From assembly GCA_016647705.1 (NCBI GenBank), contig CM028339.1, positions 22,370,803-22,434,802 on the forward strand: a stretch of DNA of 64,000 nt. Reading direction: 5' to 3'. Shown here piece after piece: positions 33,620 to 45,836 of this stretch. The number at the start of each line of letters is the position of its first letter. Within the stretch, counting starts at the first letter, position 1. Source of the DNA: Eucommia ulmoides (lineage: Eukaryota > Streptophyta > Magnoliopsida > Garryales > Eucommiaceae). The notes below the pieces were generated by a model. The model was given only the letters and a program-made list of their open reading frames with translations, was not told the origin of the DNA and searched no databases. The translations under genes were made by a program, and so were the position numbers.

Positions 33620-34725
33620 TAAGGTTGTGTTTGGGTAAGGGATTTCATTTGGGGGAGAGATTTCAAAATCTTTTTTTAACAAATACCTTGTTTGGGTATT
33701 GAGTAGAAAAAATTTGTAAAATACTGTTAAATAGTGTGAAATGAAGGATTTAGAAATCCTTTTGAAATAGGTGGAATTTGATAAATCCTCCCAAGAGGGG
33801 ATTTTATCAATCAAGTTCAATCATCGCGGCTGCTTCTTTATCGGTTCCTTCTTTATCAGTCTTCTCGACTTCTCTTTTGCGACTGCTTCTTCATCGGTTC
33901 CTTTGTGACTACAGGGCCATCGTCGATTTTGCAAATCGAGACCTAGATTCGTCGATTCCTTCATCGTCCACCTCTTTCTTCATCGATCGCCTTCTTCGTC
34001 GACTTCAATTTAGGTGCAGGGCCATCAATAGATCGTCGATTTCACAAATCGAGACCTAGATTCGTTGATTCGTTCATCGTCCATCTCCTTCTTCGTCAAC
34101 TTCGATTTAGATGCAGGGCCATTGTCGATTTCACAAATCGAGACCTAGATTGTCGATTTATTTTTCGTTGATCTCCTTATTCGTCCACCTCCTTCGTTGG
34201 TATCCACCTCCTTCTTCGTCAGTTGTGATTTCACAAATTTGAGACCTAGATCATTTTCGTTACAGAAATTGAAGAAGAAGCTCGTTGCAATTTAGTACTA
34301 CAACAAATTTGATTCAGATTTCTCATTTTTGTTGCAGAAATCGAAGTCAATCGTTCTTGTTCTTTGCAATTTCTTCTTCGTTTTGGTTGTTGTTCTTCAG
34401 ATTTCTTGTTATTTTCAGACGAATTTCTTCTTCGTTTTGGCTTTTGTTCTTCAAATTTCTTGTTATTTTCATTTTTTTTCTTTTGAGAATTGTTCAGTTT
34501 GAGAATTGTTCTTCAGATTTCTTGTTTTTGGAATTTCTTAGTTTGAGAATTGTTCCATGACTCTAGTCTATTTTACAAATGGTGTCAATTTATCCAAACA
34601 AAGGAATTATAAAATTATATAATTAAATTCTTCTGTTAAAATAGTTATCCAAACAACGGATTTGGTAAATGATAGGATTTCAAAATTCCATTATTTACCA
34701 AATCCCTTATCCAAACGCAACCTAA
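33620..34725. mobile_element. PIF/Harbinger-like MITE with TAA duplication, inside hAT transposase
   Basis: The element is 33623-34722 (1100 bp), flanked by TAA at 33620-33622 and 34723-34725. Ends are inverted: GGTTGTGTTTGGGTAAGGGATTT and its near-complement AAATCCCTTATCCAAACGCAACC. Three-base TAA/TTA duplications are typical of PIF/Harbinger. Removing it rejoins the transposase frame between HYKK and RERACQTF. It encodes no transposase; the interior is T-rich with TCGTCGATT-type repeats. Confidence 0.85.
33911..34195. repeat. Three ~95-110-bp tandem units inside the MITE
   Basis: Each unit begins AGGGCCAT, then CGTCGATTT, CACAAATCGAGACCTAGATT, then CTTCTTCGTC and CGATTTAGATGC. Copies start at about 33914, 34017 and 34116, the last being shorter. 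Confidence 0.8.
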
Positions 34726-37654
34726 GAGAGCGAGCATGCCAAACATTTACAATATGGATATATGATGTTGGGCTACCATTTAATTGTGTGAATTACGCTA
34801 GTTTCGCCTCGGTTGTTGAAGTTTTTGGTCAATATGGTCCAGGCATGAAGCCTCAAACTTATCCCGAGGTGAGAGTTTCCTTTCTTAAACAATAGTTAAA
34901 TTACACTAATGACATAATGATGTGTTATGAAAATAATTGGGTGAAATATGGATGTTCTATTATGGCCGATGGGTAGAAAGACAAGAAAGATAGGACATTG
35001 ATTAACTTTTTAGTTAATTATCCTAGAGGAAACATGTTCATCGAGTCCATTGATGCCATGCAAAAGATGACAAAAAAAATTCTAATTAGTTGATAAGTTT
35101 GTTGAGCGTGTTAGAAAAGCTAATATAGTTCAAATTGTCACAAATAGTGCTTCGGCTAATGTATTAGCAGGTAATATTTTTCATTCTCATGATTTTTTTT
35201 TCTTTTTTTTGAAAAGGTTGTAAGTTCTAATTTTTCATTCATATTTTTTCTCATTCTATTTCGTTGTATTATTTTAGGGAGACTTCTAATGACAAAAATA
35301 TTACATTTATATTGGACCCTGTGCGCTACCCGTTGCTTAGACTTGATGTTAGAGATATTTTCTAAATACCCCACATGAAAAAAGCATTTCAAAATGTAAT
35401 CTTTATACACAGGTATATTTGTAATCACACAAGATTGTTGAATATAATGAAGATGTTCACTCAAGCAAAGGAGTTGTTCAAGATTTCAAAAACTCGATTT
35501 ACTACCGCATTTATCACTTTGTCGAGGATGCATAAGTAAAAAAGTAACTTAAAGAAGTTGCTTATATCAGAGAAGTGGACAACAAGAAAATGGACAAATG
35601 ATGCACAAGGTAAAAGGACAACACAAATAATAAGGTTTGGAACACAGTTGTGTACGTACTTAAGGTTGTTGCACCTCTTGTTCTTGTTATTAGATTGGTT
35701 GATGGTGAGAAGAAACCCCCGATGGGATATATTCACCATGGATCGAGTTAAAGAAGCTATTGCCAAATCTTTTGATGAAAATAAGGAGAAGTATAGGTCG
35801 ATATTTGAAATAATTGACCGAAGATGGAATGTTCAATTGTATTGCCCATTACATGCAGCTGGTTATTATTTGAACCCAGAATTTCATTATGCAAATAAAA
35901 ATATTAAGAAAGACAAAGAAGTGATGGATGACTTATACCAATTCATAGAAAGATTGATTCCAAACGTAGATTTGCAAGACAAGATTTCTCAAGAATTATC
36001 TGCATATACAAGAGAAGAATGTCTCTTTGGTATGTATGTGCCAATTAGGCAAAGAACTACAAGATCACCAGGTAATGGCCCCAATCCCATAATTTTTAAA
36101 TACAAATTTAAAGTCTCTATAGTTTGTCTTTTTTTTAAAGATTATCTTTTACTACAAATTAACAGCTGACTGGTAGACTACATTTAGTTCGTCTACTCCA
36201 AATTTATAAACATTTGTTGTTAAAGTTCTTAGCCTTACTTGTAGTGCATCTGGATGTGAACGGAACTAGAGCATATTCGAGTATGTAAGGACTTATTATA
36301 CTATATTTTTTTTAAAAAAAAAAAACATTAAATATTAATGTTTGCTTCTTTTTTTTTTTACACATTCACAGTAAGAAAATGAATAGACTTGTTCAGCAAT
36401 ATCTGAATGATTAGGTAATCGTAAAATACAATAGAGCACTTAAATGTTGATATAGTTTGAGAGACACTATTGATCATGTTGGCCCAAAGAGCTACTCAAG
36501 AGAAGGGTGAATTAAGTAGTAACAAAAATTTAAACAATTAAATCTTTTAACACTTAATTATCAAATAATCAATTTTTCTTAAATCAATTATTATCTTTGT
36601 TACGCAGCGGATAAGTATTTAGTTCTAGGTACACACCCAAACAAAATATAATAAAAGTAAAGAATGCAGCACACCAAGATATATCCTGGTTTAGCAAGCT
36701 AGCCTTACCTGATCTAGTTCTCTGAGCTCCACGGAGATTCACAACCTCTAAACCTTAATTCCTTTACCAGGTAGGAATTAAACCCTTACAATTTTTCTTT
36801 CCCCAAGCTATGGAAAAACCTTATATTTTTACCAGGTTAAAGACTAACCTAATTCTATTACAAGAAAAATTAAAACCTAATCCTTTTACAAGCTAAAGAT
36901 AAAACCTAATCATTTTAATAGGTTAAAGATCAAACCTCACAACTCTCACAAGTATCTTTTTTACACGTAAGGATGGAACCTTCACAATTTACTCAATTCA
37001 ATTCAGGGAGAATCAAGACCGAGTTCTTTTCAAGAAAAAAAGAATAACCTAAACTTTTTATACTTATGAAAAAGATCAAACCCTAATCTTTTCGCAGGAA
37101 AATATTGGAACCTAGCTACCCTGAATAAACATCGGTCCAATCATGTCTAATCCACTCAAACTCACAAACACCGAAAAATATGAGTTTCTTCCCACAAAGA
37201 GTTTCTACCACCTCAATACAGATATACTCGATTAATGTCTCAAAATTTACTACGTGATAGATATAATGTGAGGCAAATTAATATTTGATTAATAAATAAG
37301 TATGGGTAGTACAAATTAAAACACGTAATCAGATAATTATAAAAAATCGTTTTAATTTTTTTTTTCAGGCTTTTAGATTTGAAAACGATTTTCTAACAAT
37401 CTTAACATCAAGCAAATAATAATAATATGAAATCAGAATTAAAAATAATAGCTTGGAAAGATTTTACCAGGAAAATATCGAAGAATGAAAATGGAATCGC
37501 AAAGATAGCACAAGTCGATGACGCCAAATCAATGAATAGTTTAGATCAAGAACTTAACATAAAATCTCTCTCGCAAATCTCATCAGAATAATAACTTTTA
37601 GAAAAGCGTAGGAACTAATGTTCTTGATATTATTTATCTCAATTCCTCAGGTCT

Positions 37655-37663
37655 AAATATATA
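37655..37663 (-). promoter_or_regulatory. TATA box of the solo LTR
   Basis: The minus strand reads TATATATTT then AGACCTGAGG, matching the AGRCCTG context next to TATA in the sister LTRs and lying about 1.16 kb from the LTR start. Confidence 0.55.
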
Positions 37664-38029
37664 GACCAATATCAAGCCCTCCAACGACTACTTTTCAAAA
37701 GATATGTCTCTAAAAGACACTCTTAGACCCCATATAGCATAATCATTCAATTATGAGGTATTCCACATTAAATTAACTTTCTAAATATCTCAAATAAGCC
37801 CATGAAATATTTCTCATTTAAAAATCATAAAGATAGGAAGTATTTAACAATTTAAATTGAGATAATCATTAATTATGTAGATCAAATCAATAAAGATATA
37901 AAAAATGTGTACCATATCTTCAATAAGATTAGATCCCCTGAAATTATCCCTTGGAATCATAAAAAAATGGCTAGTTTTTTACCAAAAGACCAAGTTCCTT
38001 GAAATTTCAACCGAAATAGTCAGTTGACC

Positions 38030-38420
38030 GATCTCTGGCAGTCCGTTGACCGATTGATACAACATTGAAACCAGGCCAAACTAAAATGCCAATCAGTTGA
38101 TTGATTCCCCTTTTGGTCGGTTAACTGATTGATATAGAGAGTTTTCCTACCAAACCTTCAGCCCAATCAGTTGACTGACCGATTCAGAGACTTCACCTGC
38201 CAAATCCTTAAGCCTATTTGGTTGATCGATCGCCTTTGGTCGGTTGACCGATCGATATGGGGACTACTCATTTTACTCTGAAAACCTTATTGTTTTAAAC
38301 GATTGACCGATCCTTTCTGATCGGTAACCGATTGATACTGGGTGATCATTTTTTTCACCAATTATGCTCCAAAACCCACTGTTTGATTCAATTAACCGAT
38401 TTCTTTTCTCGGTTGACTGA
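38030..38420 (-). repeat. U3 array of TTGACCGAT-type motifs
   Basis: At least eight variants of GGTTGACCGATCGATA or CAGTTGACTGA occur in both orientations at 30-60-base intervals. Each contains TTGAC or its complement. The array sits about 400-790 bases from the LTR start, upstream of its TATA box. Confidence 0.75.
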
Positions 38421-39537
38421 ATTGACCCTAAAATTTAACTTTATATACTTTAATCCTGATTTTCACTTAAATCAATTTTTATTTTCAATTTCATATAAGG
38501 AGCATATATTAAATCAATAATTAGGATCCTAAATTCTGTCATATCAACATACAAAAATATAACTCATTTAATAGTGTCACGTGTGGTCCTAATTTGGGTT
38601 ACATTAAGAGTATAAAAGTATAGAGTTGTTTTCACCTAATTTCTTCAAGATCTTCACAACTCTTCATTTCTTCAATACGTCCATCTTTGTACCCTTAATA
38701 TTTTCTTCATGATATCTTCAACACAATCAACAATATAGAACTCTTTTCTGAAATATTCAACAAACACATTAGTTCCACAAAAAATATCAACATTTAATTG
38801 TACATCAAAACCTAGGGATCAATAGATTCGATAACTTTAGATGATATTGATGAAAGCAACGAGTGGTTAATGGAAAGAATAGATGAATAATCAAATGAAG
38901 ATGAACAACTTGTTTATGACAATGACGATTTGACTTGGAAAGATGTTGTTATAGCTGCCGGAATTGAAGAGAGTAGCCAAAAAAACTAGAGCAACATTAA
39001 GTTAAAAGGCAACAAAAAGTTCAAGATTATTGTTGAGTAGAGTTTAACTCATAAATGAGGAAAAAGTTGAATGGATGAGACAAAATAAGACAATATCTAA
39101 CGATATAAATCAGATAATTCTAGTGATAGTGGATCACTTGATATATACGCTGACGATGACTAGTTTTTTAGAGTTATATTTGGATTGTTTGGTTTTTATG
39201 TTTGTTAATTACTTGATTTTAATGTTTGTAGCATGATTGGTTTTGATTTTTTGAGTATAATTATCAATTGTTTTTTAACTTTCGTTCAAGTATTGGAGTT
39301 CGATTTAAAGTGCAATATTACATGAAACTAGTTCAATGTGTTTTTTTATTACTAAACATGCAATATATCTTTTATTTTAGTGATAATCAAATACTTTTTG
39401 CGTCCATGACAATAGAAAAACACATATTTAAAATGTGCACCTCGCTTCAAAGAAGCCCGCACCTTACTTTGTGCCTCACGCCTCACTGTCTCGGGGGTCA
39501 TTGCGCCTTAGTGTGCCTCGTGCCTTAAATAACAATG

Positions 39538-39890
39538 GTTTCGGTAAAAGAAGAAGAACACGACCCTTGGAGCAACATATAGAAAACTTTGGGTTCCTAG
39601 GCCTTTTGGACTTTATTGTTCTTTAACTATACCATACTTGTGCACCACAATAAGTGCATATAAGTGATGGCGGGCCAAAGTCCCAAGGTTGTGTGGACTT
39701 CCTTGGATTGACAGTGGTTATATAAGTATATTTGAAATAAATTATGGGAGTATACATGGAAAATATTTTTTTGTAATCTATACTTACTTGGATGTTGTAT
39801 TTGGGGTGCTAGATGTCTATTATTTAACTGGTCCAGTGAAAAAGTAGAGTGATTGCTAGCAGAAACTTGGACTGGTGGATTTGTCATAGT
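39538..39890 (-). pseudogene. Helitron RepHel N-terminal fragment
   Basis: The minus strand encodes PSLICTYCGAQVWY near 39660-39700, then RNPKFSICCSKGRV near 39570-39610. This is the cysteine-rich zinc-finger-like start typical of plant Helitron helicases, and it ends at the hAT duplication. Earlier codons to 39887 form an open frame but are less recognisable. The sequence 39891-40374 is spacer with no supported gene; the Helitron 5' terminus may be there. Confidence 0.75.
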
Positions 39891-40374
39891 ATAAGAAGGA
39901 TTGCCATATTGCCTAGTATTTAGTGGATCAAATACGTCGACAATTCTTCTCTTCCAATAACATGACTTCCAAAATTTATTGTGAATGGAATAAGTTGTAG
40001 AGAGTTTGGTTTCATCATTTGGTTATATTATTTTGAAGGGAAATACGCATCGGAAAAAATGGTTACATACTGATATTGGGAGTTTGGGTTTCAACAATAA
40101 TATGACCAGGAACTCTGTAGACATAAGCAGCAAAGCAAAAATTTGTTCAGACTCGTGTTTGCCTCGTGTGGTGGTACACATGAACATCACCTTTCATGCC
40201 ATTTTCATACTACGTAGTATTCTCGTTGCTCTAGCTAGAAAACTATAGGATAGGTTAAGTCAATTGTGCTCAATTGGTAAGTTAGAAAATAGGTGGTGGG
40301 ATACATACACATTTTATTAGTTTTAGAGTATTGAATTTATTTTCAAATGGGAGAGGTAATATAGTTGAATAATT

Positions 40375-41282
40375 TTAGGGCCCGTTTGATAACCGTTTCG
40401 CGCCTATCCCATGCAGTGGGAGGAGAATGGGATGGGATGGAATGAGAATTTTGTTTCTTTCTTGGGAGCATAATCGCGTTTGGTAACGATATTATCCTAG
40501 AAATAAAGAACGAATTCTAAACCGCAATCAAAAAGTCATGAATAAATCATCAAGCAATCGAATCCTAAACCACAATTAAGAAATCATCAAGAAATTAAAC
40601 CCAAAATCAAGAAATAAGAACATACCCTAAACCAAAATCAAGAAATCATCAAGAAATTGAACCCAAAATCAAACCCTAATTCGAAAGCGAACCCTAATTT
40701 GAAACCAAAATGACAAAATCAAACCCTAATTTGAACCAAAATGATGAAATCAAACTCTAAATCGAACCCTAATGCAAAATCAATTATGAGAAGAAGGACG
40801 ACGAACCAGACGATGGTGACGATCTTCTCTGGCGATGGCGACAATATTCTATGGCGATGGCGATGAGGCGAGGACGATAGTGACAAGAAGAAGGAAGAGG
40901 ACGACGAACCAAACGTGAAGAACAACGATGAACTAATGAAGAAGAAGAAGAAAAAAAATGAAGAAAAAAAAAAGATAAAGAAAATAGATGTTTACAAGAG
41001 TTGAAGACCATACCTCATTAACAATTTTATTAATACCGATCTTGTCTTTTTTTTGGTTTGGGAATGGGATGAGAATTATGAGAAACAACAATTTTTTGTT
41101 TCTCACATCTTAAGAAAAAGTGGGAATTATTTTTGGTTTTGAGGTGAGAATGATTCTTGATTTTGTGATGGGAATGGAAACAAAAACAGTTTTACCAAAC
41201 GCTATGCCCAAACAGAAATTCTAAAAATCTAAAAATGGGATGAGATTTTTTGGGATGAGAATGGTTACCAAACGGGCCCTTA
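40375..41282. mobile_element. TTA-flanked MITE (PIF/Harbinger-like)
   Basis: The element is 40378-41279 (902 bp), flanked by TTA at 40375-40377 and 41280-41282. Ends are GGGCCCGTTTGATAACC and its near-complement GGTTACCAAACGGGCCC. The interior has repeated AATCAAGAAATCATCAAG and AAACCCTAATTCGAA phrases (40550-40770) and a GGCGATGGCGA-rich block (40800-40900). No transposase. Its ends differ from those of the MITE at 33623, so it is a separate family. Confidence 0.85.
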
Positions 41283-41308
41283 ATGACCGAGAGGCAAAGA
41301 ATGCAACC

Positions 41309-41895
41309 ATGTAATTTTAAGGACAGAAAACAGCTAAGTGTAATATTAAATATTTTTAAATGGTCAATTTCTTAATGTGGTTAGTGACATAAAATTAAGT
41401 CACCAAATTGTTTTTAATTTAATGGGAATTTTTTTTTTTTGGTTATACTTAGTATAGATAATTAAAGGATTGAGTATTAGAACTTCTTAAAAAGAACCAA
41501 GGAATTGAATGTTATATTATAAATAACATTATCATGGTAAAGATAAACAATGAGAGGATTAAATGTCGTTACAATTATTTTTTTCTTAATATAACGATAC
41601 ATGTTTTCTTAATTGAATGCGACAACTTAATTTTAAAGGACAAAAAAATAAGGATAGAATTAATATTTTATATTTTCAAATGATAATTTTCTTACTGTGA
41701 TCAGTGACATAAATGATGTAAATCAAATGTTTTTAATTTAATGTGAAAGAATTTTTTGTTATAATTAGTATAGGTAATTAAGGGATTGAGTATTAAAACT
41801 TATAAAAAATAACCAACTAAGGGACTGAATATTATATTGTAGATAACATTATCATGGTAAAGGTAAAAAGGAGAAGACTAAATGTTTTGTACAAA
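41309..41895. repeat. Tandem duplication, ~317-bp period
   Basis: Copies about 41309-41625 and 41626-41895 share GGACA, GTGACATAAA, GTTTTTAATTTAATG, GGATTGAGTATTA and AGATAACATTATCATGGTAAA in order. They have diverged by substitutions and indels, so the duplication is old. The following 41896-42600 is AT-rich spacer with no supported gene. Confidence 0.8.
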
Positions 41896-42599
41896 TTTTT
41901 TTAATCTAGAGATCATATTGTATGTTGGGAAATATGTCGTCGATTTAGGAGTAACAAAATTGAAAGCATATTGTCGTTTTCGGTGTTATAGCCACATAAA
42001 CAATTTGTTTAGAACCATTCATTGTGGGACAAATAGTTTGATCTTGTGGAATATCCTGTGTTTTTATGATAATTACCATAGAAATAAAAATACAAGTTGA
42101 AAGAGTAAACATAACTATTTTTTTTATCATATCCATTCTAATAGAATAACTAAAAGCGGAAGCTCTTATTGAGAATGAACAGAGCTCTACGATTATTATT
42201 TTCTTGCCTTATGTGAGGTTCCCTCCTTTAATCTTTACTTTAGTAAATTTAAATGCATTTAAGTGGAGAAGTGTTAATATTTTTTTTATTGCAATTAATT
42301 AATGTTTCAATAACCATTATCATCCACATTCATTTCTTTATATGCTAATTTATTCATCAACGTGATGCATCTATATATATACATACATACATACACACAT
42401 GTATATTTTGACGTTTGCCACGATTGTAGAAGATGCAAAGACAAGAAAGATTTCAACAGACATAGAAAATAATTTATTAAGCCATGTTTGATTATTATTT
42501 TTTGAAAAAGTCATATGGTTTACTTAAAATAATATTATTGTTATGGTGCAAAAAAGTAAATTTATCAATATAGATGAAAATTATCAGTTGTTTTAAAAT

Positions 42600-43670
42600 A
42601 ATTTTTTTTACTTAAGTTTAAACACCCAGAATATTCACCAATCAAAAAATAAATTGCATTACAAAAAGTATGGAAAAGAAAAAAAAAAATCTAAAACTAA
42701 TATTAAAATTAGACAATATTGTTTTAAAAAATGAAATTTTAATTGTAAATATAAAAAATTAATTAAAATAAAATTTTAAATATATTTTTTTATATTGGAA
42801 ATAACGATATTTTTTTTTTTAAATAAAAGATAATTTTTTGAAATAAATAAGATAAAACTATACTAGAATTTTTTATTTTAAAAAATTATATATATTTTTT
42901 TCTTTTTTGAGATTTTTACATGCTTTGTTTCTATGTTGACAGAAATAAAAAAAAAAAGTTTTTGTTTTATCAAACAAATTTCATATACAAAACAATTTTA
43001 AAATGATAAACACAATAAAGAGTTGAAAATAAAAATTCGAAAATCCACAAATTCACTGTTTTTGAATCCGAGTAAAATTATTATTAAATAAAATCTCATA
43101 TAAAAATTTCACCAAACAATTCAAAAAAAAAATGTAATTGAATGAAACAGTTTATATACAAACAAAAAATAAATTTCACAAATAAAAAATATTTAATTCT
43201 TAAAAAAAAATTTAAATTTCAAACATATAGCCACAAATACTCTTTAAATAGTAAAAAACTGTAAAAGCCCGTCATTCCCAAAAGTTATAAAAAATAAAAT
43301 TGAAAATGTATTATATAAATCATCAATATTTAATTCTCAGAATAATTATAAAACTCAAAAATTCAGCATTAAGTACTCTATAAATGTAATAAACATCATT
43401 TGATTCCAAAAGTAATAAAGAAAATGGAATTGAAAATGTATTACATAAACAAAATTTTAAAACAAAAATATTGTAATTCTTTTTAGAGGGTTATAAGAGC
43501 AATTTTTTCATTCTATACTTTTAATAAATTTTTTAATAATATATTAAAGGGATATATATGTAATTTTATATTTAACATCAAAGAAAAGGGATTTCGGATA
43601 TATTTTTCAAATGATAGGGAATATCGTTGTATATTTTTCAAATGATATGTATTTCACTAAAATTTATTCA
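42600..43670 (+). repeat. Dispersed AT-rich repeat, copy 2
   Basis: Aligns by eye with 20340-20900 in the same orientation. The right edge reads GATAGGGAATATCGTTGTAT, then CACTAAAATTTATTCAT, which complements the left edge of copy 1. A similar edge recurs near 44205-44262 and 48965-49022, giving further family members. Confidence 0.6.
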
Positions 43671-43736
43671 TAATGAAATCATTGTGGTCTCGATCTAATT
43701 CTCTTCTTGTTTTGATAACCTGTAATTGTGTATTTA

Positions 43737-45292
43737 ATGTTTTTCCATAATCATGATTTGTTTATTGAATTTTGTAATTAATCAATTAAGTAAATATTAA
43801 TTTTAGAATATATTTAACCAATAATGCTAAGAAAATTTAATGAGGGAGATATTGACTTAATAAACAAATAAGGGAAAAAAAAAGGGAAGAGTCAATTGAG
43901 AATTATTGCCCACTTAATGTGATTACATAAAAATTCTTTGATGCAGACAAGGTCAACCAAGTCTAGGCGCTTGAAAATATGATCTAATTGGTAATTCACA
44001 CAAATAAAAATGTAGATAAGAACAAGCTTTTGGCAAACTTGGGGGTTTGACTGAACAAAGAAAATATAAGATTCTTCTTAAAGTTCAATCAATTTATTGT
44101 TGTAAGGAGAGACTGAAGAGTTATGGTCAATATGAAAAATTAGGTGGATGAGATTATCCAGTCGAATATATTCAAGAAAAAAAACACATCAATCTACATA
44201 GGATATCGTTGTATCTTTTTCAAACAATCGGGTATTTCACTAAAATTTACCCATATTTCGGTTGATGATTGTTTTCATTATGATAAATTCTATGTGATCT
44301 TATCTTTTTATTTTTTTTTTCTCTTTTCAACCATTTAATAAAAAAAAAATCTCTCTATTTATTAGTTATATATAAAATATATTCAATCTTATATGTTCCA
44401 AAAAGTATTACAATGGTTGATCAAATAATAAAAAATACTAAACAACACAAAAATAACCTATTAGATTATTTTAAAACTATTACTAAAACAAAGTGATAAA
44501 TTTTGAAAAAAATACTCTAGGAACTTATTTACTTATTATTTATTATTTTATGAAAATAAATATGAGTAGTAAATAATAATAGTGTTGGAGATTGGCATTA
44601 ATAGTTTTTAAGGTTACAATTTTATTTTTATTTCTCAACATTAAAATTTATTTTTTCTACATATTATTGTAATATATATTAAATATAAAATTAAAAGATC
44701 AATTTTACATCGTAAGATTAATTTGGCATTAATAGTTTTTTTTCTAGATCCACATAATATGCGGGTCTAAAAATTTGTAATATCCCAAAAATTTATATTT
44801 TTTTAAAAATAATATTTTATTTAAAAGAAGTTAAATATTTTTGAAATATTTTGATATATAATGAAAATTTGAGATAAAGATGAATATTTGATAATTTTTT
44901 TGGCTACAAATGTAAGTGTGAGAGATTTAATAATAATATGATGTAATATGTGGGGGTGTTAGTGTATATATATATATATATATATTTGTGTGTGTGTGTG
45001 TAGATAGATACTTAGATAGATAAAGATGGTGGGAAATCAAAAAAATAATAGGATGAATGGATCGCACTCTTTATAAAATGAAATGATAAGTTGAAAATGT
45101 GGAAGTGTAGGAAAGAAATAAGAAAATGATAATATGGTGGGTGGGTCCCATTCTTTGTGTTTATATAAATATATATGTATCTGTGGTAGGTTTTTGTGTT
45201 GGGGAAGAGAATTTCAGAGATGATCAAATAATAAAAAACCCAAGCAGAAGATAGAAAAAAATAGAGAGAAAGATCAAGAATGTAGAGGAAGA
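43737..45292. repeat. Segmental duplication, copy A
   Basis: This segment is repeated at 48501-50083 with the same order: TTTTTCCATAATCATGATTTG at the left edge, CAAGGTCAACCAAGTCTA, GGTTGATCAAATAATAAAAA, then the start of a gypsy-type LTR. The copies are offset by about 4.76 kb. They have diverged by scattered substitutions. Confidence 0.85.
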
Positions 45293-45836
45293 ACATGATG
45301 AAGAGAAGAATAAATAAAGGAAATATATTTTCGTGTCAGCAATTATCATTTTATGATTTCAGTTGGAATTTTTAACTCTTTTAATATTTGTATTTAACAT
45401 CTCTCTTGATTATATGATTCATACGAAAGTTGTTAGTAAATTTGAATTGTTAATTTTCATGAAATATTTGAAATTATTATGTAAAAATTATGTAGAAAAC
45501 ATGTCTATATATTTATTTGTGGATTGATTAAATACACGTAGTAAAGATATTAGAATTCTATTAAACTCTGGCTCACAAACTCACAATTTTTTTATTGCAG
45601 GACCGATGAAAATAATGTTGCGCATGAAATTTTATTTAAATTTCTATTTAATCTGTAATAACTGTATTCATTATTTGTTGTCGAAAAATTGGCTCGATAA
45701 GTCGATAATTATAATTATTGTCGTAGTTTATAAAAAAATTCAGATTTTATAAAATGAAATATTGGTTATTCGGTGTTAGTTTTAATTCTCCAAAGAAAGA
45801 AACCTTGTGACGGTCTTGGAAAATCAGACCGTTACA
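44776..45836 (+). repeat. 5' LTR of the gypsy-type remnant
   Basis: The LTR is 1061 bp with TGTAATATCCC and GTTACA ends. It contains an (AT)n/(GT)n stretch at 44967-45001 and CTTAGATAGATAAAG. Partial further copies start at 48351 and 49555. Confidence 0.8.

Larger units (their letters stand above)
36477..38824 (-). mobile_element. Solo Copia LTR inside the hAT transposase
   Basis: Read on the minus strand it starts TATTGATCCCTAGGTTTTGA (family TGTTGATCC, one change in the second base) and ends GGGCCAACA. It matches the LTR starts at 21139 and 61132 (shared ACAATTAA, GTTGATRT, GGAACTAA). It splits the hATC domain between RDTID and SITLDDIDES. Flanking GATCA (36472-36476) and GATTC (38825-38829) are an imperfect 5-base duplication. 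There is no internal region, so the element was probably lost by LTR-LTR recombination. It carries an array of TTGACCGATYGATA-like motifs at 38030-38420. Confidence 0.85.
33129..38989 (+). pseudogene. hAT transposase (BED finger, DUF659-like, hATC), broken
   Basis: Pieces in order: BED-type zinc finger with KCNLCEK and LKQHL (33129-33290), acidic linker KEEIRAYM to DEDDIIEVD (33310-33450), KGKQTKIDEN (33575), then after a MITE the conserved GLPFNCVNYASFASVV and GQYGPGMKPQTYPEVR (34770-34885), KYGCSIMADG (34946), the ISEKWTTRKW region (35564), and a long intact stretch to REECLFGMYVP (35700-36050). The hATC dimerisation domain follows (SSTPNL, KVLSLTCSASGCERN, near 36190-36270), then KYNRALK and RDTID just before the solo LTR, with DDIDESNEWL and DLTWKDVV resuming at 38840-38950. 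Several stops and frameshifts plus two insertions make it inactive. It would have cut and pasted the element by recognising its subterminal repeats. Confidence 0.9.
32044..39537 (+). mobile_element. hAT-superfamily DNA transposon, 7.5 kb, with nested insertions
   Basis: The ends are imperfect inverted repeats: CATTGTTGTGAAAGGCGCG at the left, and CATTGTTATTTAAGGCACG when the right end is complemented. Both are followed by GC-rich AGGCGC/GAGGC subterminal repeats (to about 32190, and from about 39435). Outside them lies an 8-base duplication with one change. The interior holds a broken BED/hATC transposase on the plus strand. It carries a MITE (33623-34722) and a solo LTR (36477-38824); without these the element is about 4.0 kb. 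Its host is a Helitron gene. Confidence 0.9.
27525..39890 (-). mobile_element. Decayed Helitron, split by a hAT transposon
   Basis: RepHel coding remnants lie on the minus strand at about 39890-39538 and 32043-27525; the intervening 32044-39537 is a later hAT insertion at a position where the two halves of the coding frame join. Without it the coding remnant is about 4.9 kb, a plausible size for an autonomous Helitron gene. The 5'-TC and CTRR-3' termini were not located, so the limits are those of recognisable coding sequence only. It decayed by many stops and frameshifts. Confidence 0.8.

Noticed and set aside
36477..38824. Intron of the hAT transposase
   Set aside because: The termini match the Copia LTR starts and ends at 21139 and 61132, and the segment has an LTR-type TATA box. 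There are no proper GT-AG borders at the codon break.
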